Source: Chytridium lagenaria (Eukaryota > Chytridiomycota > Chytridiomycetes > Chytridiales > Chytridiaceae). From it: a stretch of DNA of 64,000 nucleotides. The stretch's first letter is position 1. Each line of letters opens with the position of its first letter. A model generated the notes under the pieces. The model searched no databases, was not told where the DNA came from, and saw only the letters and a list, made by a program, of their open reading frames with translations. Location of the stretch: the NCBI GenBank assembly GCA_025449115.1, contig JAHLKC010000169.1:1-64000 (forward strand), in the 5' to 3' direction. Of this stretch, positions 46,589 to 56,786 are shown piece after piece. A program made the position numbers and the translations under genes.

Positions 46589-48612
46589 ATGCCCCCCAAA
46601 GGAGACAAACATCCTCACAGGAACCATTCTCATCATGTCCATGACCACGACCATGCTCAGGGCCAACATAAAGAGAGCGAAAACAAAGAGGCTGCTTCAA
46701 GAAGAAGTAGAATAGTTTTCTTGGGCTCTCTCACTTCCATCATTTTCCTTGCGGAGCTCATTGTCGGCTATGCCACTGGGTCCATTGCCCTGGTGTCCGA
46801 TTCATTCCACATGGTTTGTGAAGGCCTTATTGATGCCGATCTTTCACGCCTCCTCACTAATCACTTATTAGTTATCAGACGTTCTGGCTCTCGTCATTGG
46901 GTGGTACGCCATAAAGGTATGGGCTTGACGTATGCATATGCATTTTAGTTAAAAAACAATTTTACCAGCTTACGGAAAGAACCAACTACGATGCAAAATT
47001 CACTTACGGCTTTCAACGGTCAGAGATTATCGGGGCCCTAACGAATGGTGTTTTTTTAGTTGCTCTTTGCTTCACCTTGTTCATTGAGGCCATTCAACGG
47101 TTGGTTCAGCCTGAAGGTAATATCGATAGTCTTTTTCCTCCCATCACTTATTGCTCACGCAAACGCTAGAAATCGGAAACCCGTTACTAGTTCTGATTGT
47201 AGGAATAGTTGGTCTTGTAAACAATCTAATCGGCATGATCATGTTCCATGGTAGAGTGGAATCAGGTTCTTCGTCCTTCTAACTTTCTTAAAAAGATCAT
47301 GGCCATAGCCATGCCCATAATCACGGCCAAAGCCATGGAGATTCTCATGGTCACAAACACGACCAAAAACAAGACTACGAGCATTCTTCGAAAGATCACA
47401 GACATAAAGATGACGTAAAAACGTTGCGAGGACCGACTGATAGCATCCGTCCTCTCAGCACGGCGACAGAAAAGGGTGTGTCGAGTTTGCTATCGAACCC
47501 AACACTCATTTACGGCGCCCAGACAAGAGCTGCGGTCCTTGCTACTGCCAGAAGTATAGACGAGAGACCCTTTACTGATTCTCAAGCGAGAATGACAGAA
47601 CACGCGGCACAATCTTCGGCACCTTTCCTTTCGACCACTGCGGATGATTCAAATGGCGTTCTAAAGGTTGTTGTAGATGCTCGTATCGACGGAAACGAAA
47701 CTCTAGACGACCTTCACAACGCGGTAATGACGTTGTCACTACAACCGCTGTTTCGCTACCGAGGTCTCAACGCAGTCACCACAGTCACCACAGTCACCAC
47801 GAGCCTGACCTTGAATATGGGTCAACTAAGGAACGCTCTTCTGCACCAAAGGAAGGAGATTTGAACATGAAGAGTATTTTTTTGCATGTTGCTGGAGATG
47901 CTCTTGGGAGTGTAGGGGTCATTGTATCGGCTCTCATTTCAATGTTCGCAACGGGAAGCTGGACTCGGTACGCGGATCCTGTCGTTTCGCTTATGATCAC
48001 GGGCATTATTCTACACTCGGCAATTCCTGTGGTTAGAAGCGCCTCGTACATTCTTCTTCAAGTGGCACCGGTCTTCATACCCATTGACCTTGTGAAGAAG
48101 GAGATCAATGAAGTGCCTGGAGTGAGTTTTCCATTTTATTTAATCTTTTTTATGGTATCTTCAATGCTTGCTCATGTTTTGACATTAATAATATCAAGGT
48201 TCTCGCGGTTCACGAATTTCATGTATGGGGACTTTCCGACTCGAAAGCCGTTGCCTCCGTTCACCTTCTCGTATCCGAAGACAGTTTCCGTGCCTCCAAC
48301 CCTCCCAGCACCCTCCGCAAACGAATCCACGGAGACGACCATCACGAGGCATCAGCATCGACCTCGGCCCCTCCTTCCTACATGGAAATAGCTGCGTCCG
48401 TTAAAATCCTTCTTCATCGCTATGGCGTCCATTCTACAACCGTTCAGCCCGGAATTTGTGAGATCCCGGAACAGGACTACGACGCCTCCTGGCATTATTG
48501 CGGAGGAGGGAGCAGACATTCCGATGATGACGATGATGAGGTTACTGCGAATGGGTGTTTATTAAGGTGTCCAGACGGAGCGTGTGGGAAGGAGGCTTGC
48601 TGTAAATATTAA
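46589..48612 (+). CDS. CDF-family zinc transporter (Zrc1/Cot1-like)
   Basis: A vacuolar or endomembrane Zn2+/H+ antiporter of the cation diffusion facilitator family. It has a His-rich N-terminus (HRNHSHHVHDHDHAQGQH). Membrane helices with metal-site residues follow: LVSDSFHM, LSDVLALVIGWYAIK, TYGFQRSEIIGALTNGVFLV. Next is a long cytosolic loop with HGHSHAHNHGQSHGDSHGHK and a later SHHSHHSHHE repeat (about 47772-47805). Then come MKSIFLHVAGDALGSVGVIV (the HxxxD zinc site) and SASYILLQVAPVFIPID. The C-terminal cytosolic domain reads VHEFHVWGLSDSKAVASVHL. It ends with a Cys-rich tail (CLLRCPDGACGKEACCKY). Six or so short introns and one likely one-base slip near 47725 were seen. Zinc is the most likely substrate; cobalt or cadmium are also carried by relatives. 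Confidence 0.92.
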
Positions 48613-48812
48613 GAATAGAGGTCTTGAGGGGGCCTTTATACAGACTAATAATAAAAAACGAGACCAACACTATCCCTGGCATATTGAAGTTCAATTGTTA
48701 GACCCTTTTATAGAAACTCGTCAAAGTCAAACTCTTTTGTTCGTGTTGTCTCTCACTGTGGCATATTTTGAAGTTATATAATTTTATATTTTTGACATTT
48801 GATTATTGCTGT

Positions 48813-50471
48813 ATGGACAATAGGGCCATCGATCACATCCTCGACCTCCTCGGTCAGAAAGACGATGGCATTCCAACTGCCACATGGGAGGCTCAACGCG
48901 AGGTTGAAGAGTCTGTTTTACTTCTTTACCTTAAGCACAAATACGGTCCGTCATGGATTAACCGGCCAAAGTAAGTACCGCCAACACTTTATAGTCATTG
49001 ATCCCCAATAAAATAGCCCACCACTTCTCCGTGACCTTCACATCAAGTTTCTGCGGTCAGGTCTGAACGGACTCAAGAAGGGATTTGTGTCATTAGATGC
49101 TAGTAAACCATGGTTAATCTACTGGATTATTCATTCGCTTGACTTATTGAAGGATCCATTATCAGCATCCAGAACGAGACAGGTTCCTCCAATAGCGGAT
49201 TTCAATTTACTTTGTAGAATAGCGGATACAGTCAGTCGATGCCAACATCCTGAAGGAGGCTTTGCCGGTGGGCCAGGACAATCCCCTCACCTCGCCACCA
49301 CTTATGCAGCAGTAAATGCATTAGCTATTGTGGGGACAGAAAAGGCGTATCAATGTATCAATCGGTATGGATTTTAGCATTGAGGCTGTCCTTATTTTTC
49401 AGACCGGCAATGTTGAAATGGCTGTTGAGCTTGAAACTTCCAGATGGGTCATTTCAGATGAACCGCGGAGGTGAAGTGGATGTGAGGTCAGTCAATGTGC
49501 ATATTGCCCTCTACTTCTCGCTTTCAACCTTCCACATACATAATAAGCTAAGCCTTTGATCTCATATTATATCTTTCAGAGGAAGCTATTGCGCAATCTC
49601 AGTTGCGAAAATGCTCAACCTTCTTACACCACAACTCACAGATGGTGTCGCCGCGTACATCGCTAAATGCCAAACCTACGAAGGTGGTATCGGGTGTTTC
49701 CCCGGAGTCGAAGCACATGGCGGATACACATTTTGCGGACTCGCGGCGATGGCGTTGTTGGGGCAAACGGATTTACTAGATATTCCATTGTTGACAGTTG
49801 GGTTTGCTCACTGCTTGTTTTATGTTGATGCATTGACGTAGAATTGGGTGGCAATGAGACAGATGTCACTAGAAGGAGGGTATCAAGGACGAACGAATAA
49901 GTTGGTGGATGGTTGTTATTCGTTTTGGCAGGGGGCGTGTGGGCCTATATTAGAGGCTCTGCATAGGAAGGATCCCTATGCAAATGGTAAGATTGAATTC
50001 TAAGATCTGGATCTAATTACGAGAATCATAGACGCGGGCGATGTTATGGGGAATAGAGGTGAGTCACCGAATTACAGACTGACGACTAAATATAAAAAAG
50101 AGGCATTGAGAGAGTATATCCTAATCTGCTGCCAAAATACGGAAGTGGGTGGACTTTTGGATAAGCCAGAAAAGTTTGCAAATAACTTTAAGACTGGTCG
50201 CTTACTATGTTTAAGATCTCCAGACTTTTACCACAGCTGCTACTGTTTAAGTGGGATATCTATCATCCAGTCAGAGTACGTTTTCTCAGGCGGCACCAAC
50301 GATGATATCGCTGTGTTGGAAGCCCTCGTTTCAACAGACCATCTTTCAGATTCTCGCGCTAGTGAAAACACTGATGCACTCGTAAGTCTGTTCTCACAAA
50401 ACATGTATTGACTAATGCAGAAAATCATTCATCCTTTGCACAATGTGGCGCTTGAGCATGCCGAAAAATAA
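48813..50471 (+). CDS. RAM1: Protein farnesyltransferase subunit beta
   Basis: The zinc-bearing catalytic subunit of farnesyltransferase, which modifies CAAX proteins such as Ras. It starts MDNRAIDHILDLLGQKDDGI with PTATWEAQREVEESVLLLYL. LDASKPWLIYWIIHSLDLL is the FTase (not GGTase-I) version of this helix. Prenyltransferase repeats follow: RCQHPEGGFAGGPGQSPHLA, LKLPDGSFQMNRGGEVDVR, YEGGIGCFPGVEAHGGYTFC and MSLEGGYQGRTNKLVDGCYS. The Zn ligands are the Asp and Cys of VDGCYSFW and the His of DFYHSCYCLSG. CCQNTEVGGLLDKPEK is also typical. It ends HPLHNVALEHAEK-stop. The exons join cleanly with few indels. Confidence 0.94.
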
Positions 50472-50623
50472 CGCTATATTTCAGAAGGCTTGCAAAACCT
50501 TGATTAAATAAGTGGAGTTCTAGAATATCAGACAGGGGGAGGAAATTTGGTGGTGGTGTATCCCGAAGCTACGATAAATAAGTCATGGAACGAAAATGGG
50601 TGAAACAACCTCCCAAACAGCCT

Positions 50624-51101
50624 TTAGCTTCTTTCAAACACCTTTTTATGATACCTCGACGCCTCTCTTTCTTGCACCAAACGCTGTTACGTAGTATGTT
50701 ACAAGTAAATGAAATTGCATGCGGTTATTTTACAAACCTGGACCTCTCGCTGTCTTTTTCCAGTTAACGATAAAGCAAAGAGGAAGTCTTCTCTAGCCTC
50801 TGTACAATCTCGGAGCTTTCCGTAACGATAGTAATGCTTCACCTATTAACCAACTGCTGTCAATCGGAATCCAGCAAAGGCATTCCAACCAACCTGTGGC
50901 AGAACAGTATAACATAGCTATAATAAATCAAGTAGTTAAATATAGAGCCATAAAAAAATGGTCGGAGGAGTTTTGTGAATGAGGTTTTACCTGAAGTTGA
51001 TCGAATGCAGCCCATGTGGATGGGACTTCGACTGTTTTCTCTTCCATCTCAAATAGTTTGTTCGTGTGACTTTTTACATGAGACAGTATCGAGATGGCCA
51101 T
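50624..51101 (-). CDS. Small unrecognised coiled-coil protein gene
   Basis: The start MAISILSHVKSHTNKLFEME runs to VPSTWAAFDQLQ and then a gtaaaa donor at about 50990. Further exon-like pieces on the same strand read VGWNAFAGFRLTAVG, ESSEIVQRLEKTSSLLYR and RLVQEREASRYHKKVFERS-stop (stop at 50624-50626). The last two look like amphipathic coiled coil. The exact splices between pieces 2, 3 and 4 are not resolved. It sits head-to-head with the EFCAB9-like gene, 69 bp between starts. No family recognised; a small subunit of a complex is possible. Confidence 0.4.
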
Positions 51102-51170
51102 GACAATCAAATTGGGGATGGGATCATCATCACTTTAAAAAGTTCCATAAACGAATACGACGACGACCTT
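51102..51170. promoter_or_regulatory. Short divergent promoter shared with the EFCAB9-like gene
   Basis: 69 bp lie between the candidate start of the small coiled-coil gene (51101, minus) and the candidate start of the EFCAB9-like gene (51171, plus). Both starts are inferred, so the gap is provisional. No binding motif is claimed. Confidence 0.35.
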
Positions 51171-52163
51171 ATGAAGGTCAAGTGGAGCTTCATCAAAAGG
51201 CTTTCATCTCGACAACACGTATGGTAACGCAGTATATCCTTATTGCCACAATGTCCTGATTCATCGCCGTTATAGGGTTGCTGACGGCTCGGTCGGCGCT
51301 TCTGTGTTGGGAGATCTTTAAAATGCTGGATTGGAGAGGGAATGGGTCGCTAGATGATATTCAATTCAACGCTTTTATGTTGGCGTCTACTGATTTAAAA
51401 GAGGCGCAGATTTATAAGGTCTTTGATATTTTTGATCTTGACCGGTCTGGTAGTGTGGAGTTTGACGAGGTAACTTCCATCATAAGAACGTGTACTTAAT
51501 TCGTTAGTTTTACTTGCTATTATGTATTCTCGTCTCCATCAAGGTAAGCCATATAGCTTTATATTATCCTCTAAGGGCCTTTTAGGACGGTCAAGGCAAA
51601 CAGTTTATGTACCAACACTGGAGAACGTGTTTTGAAATCCTCGATGAAGACGGTGGCAAAACCGTCTCGATTTCCGAATTTAAAACCCTTGGCTTCCTCT
51701 TCAACTTTTCCCAACGTGCCATTCGCAACATTTACAAAGAGTTTGATATCGCTGGAAACTCTGTAAGAAATCCTTTTTTTACACACACACATGTCTAACA
51801 TCACCATAGGAACTTGATTACTCTGAATTCCGTCTCTTTGTGCTGGCAGCCATCGATATGCAAAGTAAAATTGATGGAGGACCCATCAACATTGGCCAAA
51901 AGCTCATCAACATGACACGGAGGGTGCTACAAAAGTTCTGCGTGCCTTACACAGGGAATAAGAACGACATTGACGGAGACGTTAGAGCGATGGGAAGCAC
52001 GATGGGATTGATGAGAGAGGAGTCTATGGAGAAGATTGCCAAAGCGGGGGCTGCAGCAAATGCGGATAAAAAAGGAAAGACAGAACTACCTGTTAAGAAG
52101 GTACCTTCACGGATTGAGCTCCAACAAGTGGTTGTTACACGGGAGATGGGACCGAACGAATGA
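51171..52163 (+). CDS. EFCAB9: EFCAB9-like EF-hand protein (CatSper-complex calcium sensor family)
   Basis: In animals EFCAB9 is a pH-tuned Ca2+ sensor that binds CatSper-zeta in the flagellar channel complex. The order and spacing here match that protein: a short basic start (MKVKWSFIKRL), then FKMLDWRGNGSLDDIQFNAF, STDLKEAQIYKVFDIFDLDR with SGSVEFDEFYLLLCILVSIK, GQGKQFMYQHWRTCFEILDE, and SEFKTLGFLFNFSQRAIRNI followed by YKEFDIAGNSELDYSEFRLF. The exon FYLLLCILVSIK is joined by clean GT-AG introns. EF loops: the first lacks the acidic position 12 (degenerate); DLDRSGSVEFDE is canonical; DEDGGKTVSISE and DIAGNSELDYSE are plausible. A Lys/Glu-rich tail of about 60 residues follows. The first exon join is not resolved in phase. 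A centrin or calcineurin-B type protein is the alternative, but the FMYxHxRxxFEILD linker argues against that. Confidence 0.75.
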
Positions 52164-52352
52164 GAAAGGGAGAATAAACGTGTATAAGGAGTTGATGGGT
52201 TAAAACCCTTATATATCTACATTTTTATTTGCTCTAAGCTGGCTTAATCTGTACATTTGCTGCGACTTTACATAGGGTCGATAGATGGATCCGGAGGTGT
52301 ACTTCTGGTGGCAGTTATTTCCGCCAAAGTGTTTGTCAAGAACTCGAAGGCT

Positions 52353-53451
52353 CTACTCTTTTGGGTTTGCGTCCAGGATTTGTTGAACGATGGAATGCAG
52401 TGGCTGCAGCTCTTTCATCTCAACCAGGTCAAACTGATTGCGTTTTTTAGTACTTAATACTTAGAAAGAGAATAGGCTTTACCTCCGTCACGAAAGGATG
52501 AAATGCTTAAAACTAACGCTACGTCAGCACACTGTATGCCCAACACTAATATTTACGGCAAAACTCACCAAGTATTTAAGTGCCTATCTTCCCCAATTTC
52601 CTCCAGTTGCTAAAATAGATCAAGATGAGAAAATAAGAATAGAAGAGTTATCGTCACCTTCAGATGATTATGGTAAATGTGCGCGTAAAACCTAAACAAT
52701 CGTTTAAAGATCTGCCGAATCGTTGCCTCAAATTTCGTTGGAAAAGCATTCTGAGTAGGAAAAACCGTCTCATCATCCAACAAACTTTCCACCCATGACA
52801 AAAGAAACTCAGTGTATTCTCTTGCTGTGCACTTGATGGGTTTAGTGATCGTCTTCCCATCAGCCCAAAGGTATTCGTATCTAACATACGATTTTAGAAA
52901 TATTGAGGAGTATAAATAACCTTGCTCCAGCCGTCATGCTGGGACACGCATCCTTCGTACAAAAATCCGAAACGCATCCATACAAAAGATTGATCTGGTT
53001 ATAAAAGTCGACAGCTTTTTCATCATTAGGAACCTTCACGTCAAAAGGAACTTACTATTCACAGCAAGCCATTCTCTCTACTCGTACTTTCATCCGGAAT
53101 AATCACAGCTGATCGCATGTTCCCGCTTCCAAGTGTTTTCTACACGGGTGGCCATTCAGTCTCTTATGACAACCAAAGATGTCACCCACCACAATGTATC
53201 GCTGAAGCTGATCTCTCCGTGATCCATGATAAAATTGCTTCTTGACCTTAAAAGGTTTGCCATCTTGACCACCTGCCCTGAGCCTGTTATGAGCATGGGG
53301 GAAGGAACAGGCATGGGATCTCACATTGCTGTCTTGATTGTGCAATTTTTTTTGGTTCAAATGCTAAACCTTGAATGATCGAAGAAATCCGAAACCGGAC
53401 GGATATTTCTTTAGAGTTCAAGTGCTGAAATATATTTGAGATGTTTCTCAT
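52353..53451 (-). CDS. MOB1: MOB1-type kinase activator
   Basis: The coactivator of NDR/LATS (Dbf2/Sid2) kinases in mitotic exit and Hippo-like signalling. Exons in order: GKPFKVKKQFYHGSRRDQLQ with RYI; TLGSGNMRSAVIIPDE; a short LAVN exon; VPNDEKAVDFYNQINLLYG with VSDFCTKDACPSMTAGARYE; YLWADGKTITKPIKCTAREY; LLSWVESLLDDETVFPTQN; TIRQIFKRLFRFYAHIYHNH; QLEEIGEDRHLNT; and FDLVEMKELQPLHSIVQQIL ending DANPKE-stop. The zinc site Cys/His pairs (FCTKDACP and AHIYHNH) are present. The start is provisional: there is no ATG in the first conserved exon, so an upstream ATG at 53451 with an intron is assumed. About six short introns. It is tandem with EMC5 upstream. Confidence 0.92.
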
Positions 53452-53573
53452 AAAGCTAAAACGCCTCGCTTGCAGTTTAATAATATCACTTTGAGGTGAT
53501 CATCCGTTTTTTTAAGGGGGATATTATTCACAAAAAAGTGGAGAGAAATCCGTGTGGTATGGGGTTGATGATT

Positions 53574-54127
53574 CTATGAGTCAAGTGCCTGGAAAAGAAT
53601 CTTGCCGCGATGTTGGAGGGATCTGAATGCAGGACGAACAGAGAGGGTGTCCATCGGCCTAAAGACGAAGGAACAGACCAACAACGATATGATCAATGAT
53701 CCATGCTTTTTACAATGAAGCCAAGCCATAGACTGAAAATAAAGCTGCAAAGCATATCAGAAAAGACGTACCTTTTTGCAAGCTCATCCTCCATTCCAAT
53801 TTCCTTCATCTTCCCGCACAGCAAAACAACACCGACAATGGAAAGAAGTACGCTGACCAAAACATTCCACAATCATCTTAATATTACTGTTAGATCCATT
53901 CTATAGGGCAGGTTCGAAAAAGATCCATGCGAATACACACCTCAACGGGAAGGCTCTTCTCTGTTCGGCCCACAAGCTTCAAGTAACCCAAATCTACAAT
54001 AGACTAAGTACATATGAATTAAAAGGATCAAATTACGTTCAACCGCCGAGTATCCAGCATGCACGAGCAGGATGAGGCCCAGGGTGTGGAGAAGCCTCCC
54101 AACCCACATCAATGGTGTGGTCGTCAT
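53574..54127 (-). CDS. EMC5: ER membrane protein complex subunit 5 (EMC5/MMGT1)
   Basis: A small two-helix core subunit of the EMC insertase. Exon 1 reads MTTTPLMWVGRLLHTLGLIL and LVHAGYSAVE (first membrane segment). Exon 2 reads HLGYLKLVGRTEKSLPVE. Exon 3 holds the second membrane segment, LVSVLLSIVGVVLLCGKMKE, followed by IGMEDELAK. The last exon reads MDTLSVRPAFRSLQHRGKIL with FQALDS-stop, which matches the family ending with the HRGxxLF motif. Four exons of this size and the order of motifs make the call firm. The start is fixed by the conserved N-terminal helix and lies 36 bp from the divergent PCC1 start. Confidence 0.9.
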
Positions 54128-54163
54128 GTTTGGCTTGATCAAAGGTGGATTGAAAATTTTCGA
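54128..54163. promoter_or_regulatory. Very short bidirectional promoter between EMC5 and PCC1
   Basis: 36 bp lie between ATG of EMC5 (54127, minus) and the best ATG of PCC1 (54164, plus). It is the second such compressed divergent pair in the window, after NAA25/RRN7. Confidence 0.5.
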
Positions 54164-54531
54164 ATGAACAACAGTTTGTGGGTGTTGTGGATGGAGTGTT
54201 AAAATGCGCTAAACAGAACTTTTTTCGCAGCAAGGCTACTGTGCCGTTCCCGCGGAAAGAGCTTGCGGAATATGCAATGCAGGTGCTGGAAGTTGATCGG
54301 GAGTTGAGGCCGGATGTGGTTCAGAGACAGCTTTCTGTGGATGGGAATAACTTGATTATGTACGGACGCATACTTCTACTCCGAGGATTTGAGTCTAATG
54401 CCATTAATTATCTGTTGTTTAGAGAGATTACGAGCTCTTCGATCAAGGCATTAAGATCCACATGCGGTACATTCCTGGACATGCTTGCATTAACAGTGGA
54501 AACCATGGAAGAATTCGACACCCAAAAGTAA
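54164..54531 (+). CDS. PCC1: KEOPS/EKC complex subunit PCC1
   Basis: A small dimerisation subunit of KEOPS, which makes t6A37 in ANN-decoding tRNAs. ATG 54164 gives MNNSF, then a short intron (gtgggt...cag) restores KATVPFPRKELAEYAMQVLE with VDRELRPDVVQRQLSVDGNN. A second intron (54360-54420) leads to ITSSSIKALRSTCGTFLDML and ALTVETMEEFDTQK-stop. PFP, the ELRP/QR stretch and SxxxFLDML...ETMEEF are the Pcc1 hallmarks. The product is about 85 residues, normal for the family. Without splicing a longer frame from 54178 appears, but its middle (YGRILLLRGF...) is intron. Confidence 0.88.
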
Positions 54532-54636
54532 ATTCGCTTTCCAATCTCTACTTCTCGATACCCCAAACAATATAATATAGAAATATCTTCATAACGTTGA
54601 AAAAAAAAACAAGCAATGGTATATTTTCATCCAAAG

Positions 54637-56683
54637 TTAATTATAAAAACGCATAAATCTCCAGATTGATGCACCGGAACGCTTGCTCCCCGTTCCCGTT
54701 AACGGGTCATTATTGAACGTCAAACACGTCTCCGTCGTCCCACGATGAAGATCTTCATCCAGCCATATTCCAAATTTGCCGCCACCGCCTCCAATGGTAA
54801 TTTCTTTTCGCGTCGTCATAACAAAGAAGGAGGCCGTGCGTTCAATCTCAATCCTACGCTCTGCCCGTTCCGCAAGGTCTTCAGGATCAGCGCTGGAATC
54901 AACGTCTTCCAAATCTCGTCCAACCCAGGGATATAGCTTTGCATAAGGGCTCAACGTGAACAGAAAGCATTCACCTGATGCACAACGTTAATATTACCGA
55001 GAACACAAGAAAAAAATCGATTACCGGTGCCATAGAACTGTCCTCTTGCACTATCCATTTCCGGCCAAGCTTCCGGTAGAAACGCTCCAAAAATACTGTC
55101 ACTCGTCTCAATCACCAAAATCATCGGTTTCCTCCCCCTCGATAGCCTAAATAACGACGTCATGCTATACCCATGCTCCTTTGTCGTAAACACAAGCCCC
55201 AAATCCTCCAACCTTAGTTTCGGCGGTATCCACGACCACATCGCAATCCAATACTCGTCTTTCATGATCGGCGTTGGAGGAGGTGCATCTGATGTTGCGG
55301 AACCCGCTTCCTGAACAAGCTTGATTTTTGGTAGACCTCTTTGATACCTCAATTTAGTCTCGTGCAAATCCTCCGACTGGCTCACGCCCAACAACGATAC
55401 ATGAGATTGCACAAGACTCCTCACATCCGCCGCATTGACTTTAATCCCCCACGCTGTACTAAACAACAGTTCCCCATGAGTTGATGGCACCTTCCCCACC
55501 AGATCCAAAACTTGCTCAATAGTCGTACACTTCATGATCGCCTTCTTCTCCAACAAAAACAACGCAACCCCAATCCTAAACAACGCCTATGTCCATCCAA
55601 CACATACGCATCCAGATCCTCCACACAAACTCCTGTGGCAATAAATCCATGTAAAAGTTCGTCAACCATTGTGACCATACGGGTTCAGGGAGCGCCGCCT
55701 GTAACGTTGCAATATGTTGATGAAGTTTCGCGTTCTGCCTGTACAATAAATTCCCAAACGCGCGACTGAACAATTTGGAATCCTTTCTGGATGTAGGGAA
55801 ATAAGCCCATTCTTTGTATCCTGGTTTCTTTGTGATGGATTCGTTGTACTTTCGCGTCGCGTCCATCGCTTGACGGATAATATGGTTCAGTGCTGACAAG
55901 ACATGTTCAGCGGATTCCATGTGATGACAGAGGAGCTTGGTGATGATAGGAAGGAGTGGGCAGAACTCGAGGGTCGGGAAATCATGACACAGGATGCATA
56001 AAATATAATCAGCGAGTAACGACCCGTCCTTGTTCAATGATAAAGCTTTCTTGTTGGATCGACCACCAAAATCCGGAGGAAGGGGGGACTCTGGGATCAA
56101 TGTACCGTATGTTCGTGTGAGAGCAGTCTTGTAATTGGAACCATCTCCCACTGCTCCAAGATCATCATCCACTTTCAACAATTTGCTATAAATCTTCCCT
56201 AACCACTATCATCAGTACCAGCAATACCCCTCCACATCCTCCATACCTTTAAGTTTCTCAGGAACCCCATTCCGAATCATAGTCGCAAAACTACTTGAAA
56301 TCGTTGACTTGCTCGCAAGGAACTTGTCCACCTTCTCCTCTGTCCACTGTTCCTGCACTTTCTATTCAAACCATCAACATAACGCTCCCGGCCAAAACCT
56401 TCCTTACCCCTGACAGCACAAACATCAAGTGCTTCTCCGGGTCGACCATTGCCAGTTTGGCATCCTTGGCGATGAACTGCTAAAACAACTATTCACAACA
56501 CTTGTCTACAAGCTTCCTTTTTAGAACCTCACCCCAAGAGCGTCCAAATTTGGAACCCAATCAGATACAACCACATGTCGTATCTCGGAACATGTGGTTA
56601 AGGTTTCGTCTCGAGACCAACGGGAAATGGCAGCGTCTTGGGAGTTGGGGTTGAGGATACCGTTTGACAAAGCCACTTATCAT
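54637..56683 (-). CDS. TBC domain plus TLDc domain protein (TBC1D24-like)
   Basis: A Rab-GAP-like TBC domain followed by a C-terminal TLDc domain, the TBC1D24/Skywalker arrangement linked to vesicle traffic and oxidative-stress protection. N-terminal exons read NPNSQDAAISRWSRDETLTT and KVQEQWTEEKVDKFLASKST. The TBC part starts FATMIRNGVPEKLKGKIYSK and runs through YILCILCHDFPTLEFCPLLP and WLTNFYMDLLPQEFVWRIWM to GVALFLLEKKAIMK. The TLDc part reads LGLVFTTKEHGYSMTSLFRL, ILVIETSDSIFGAFLPEAWP and GTGNRFFSC. It ends with GGGGGKFGIWLDEDLHRGTT and CLTFNNDPL. The catalytic IxxDxxR and YxQ finger motifs are not evident, so GAP activity is doubtful, as in TBC1D24. The first exon has a one-base slip near 56665. 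Confidence 0.83.
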
Positions 56684-56786
56684 GTTACTGCAGATGTGTT
56701 GTGACCATGTCAATAAAGGCGATTGCCAATGTATTTTTTTGAAAGTTGAAGTATAATATATATTAAAAAGGAATGCCAAACTCATC

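Noticed and set aside
54360..54420. Treating the middle of the PCC1 open frame (YGRILLLRGFESN...) as protein
   Set aside because: It has GT and AG ends, and removing it restores the continuous Pcc1 core, so it is an in-frame intron.
54637..56181. Reading the TLDc and TBC parts as two separate genes
   Set aside because: Same strand, contiguous exons, and the known TBC1D24 family has exactly this order.
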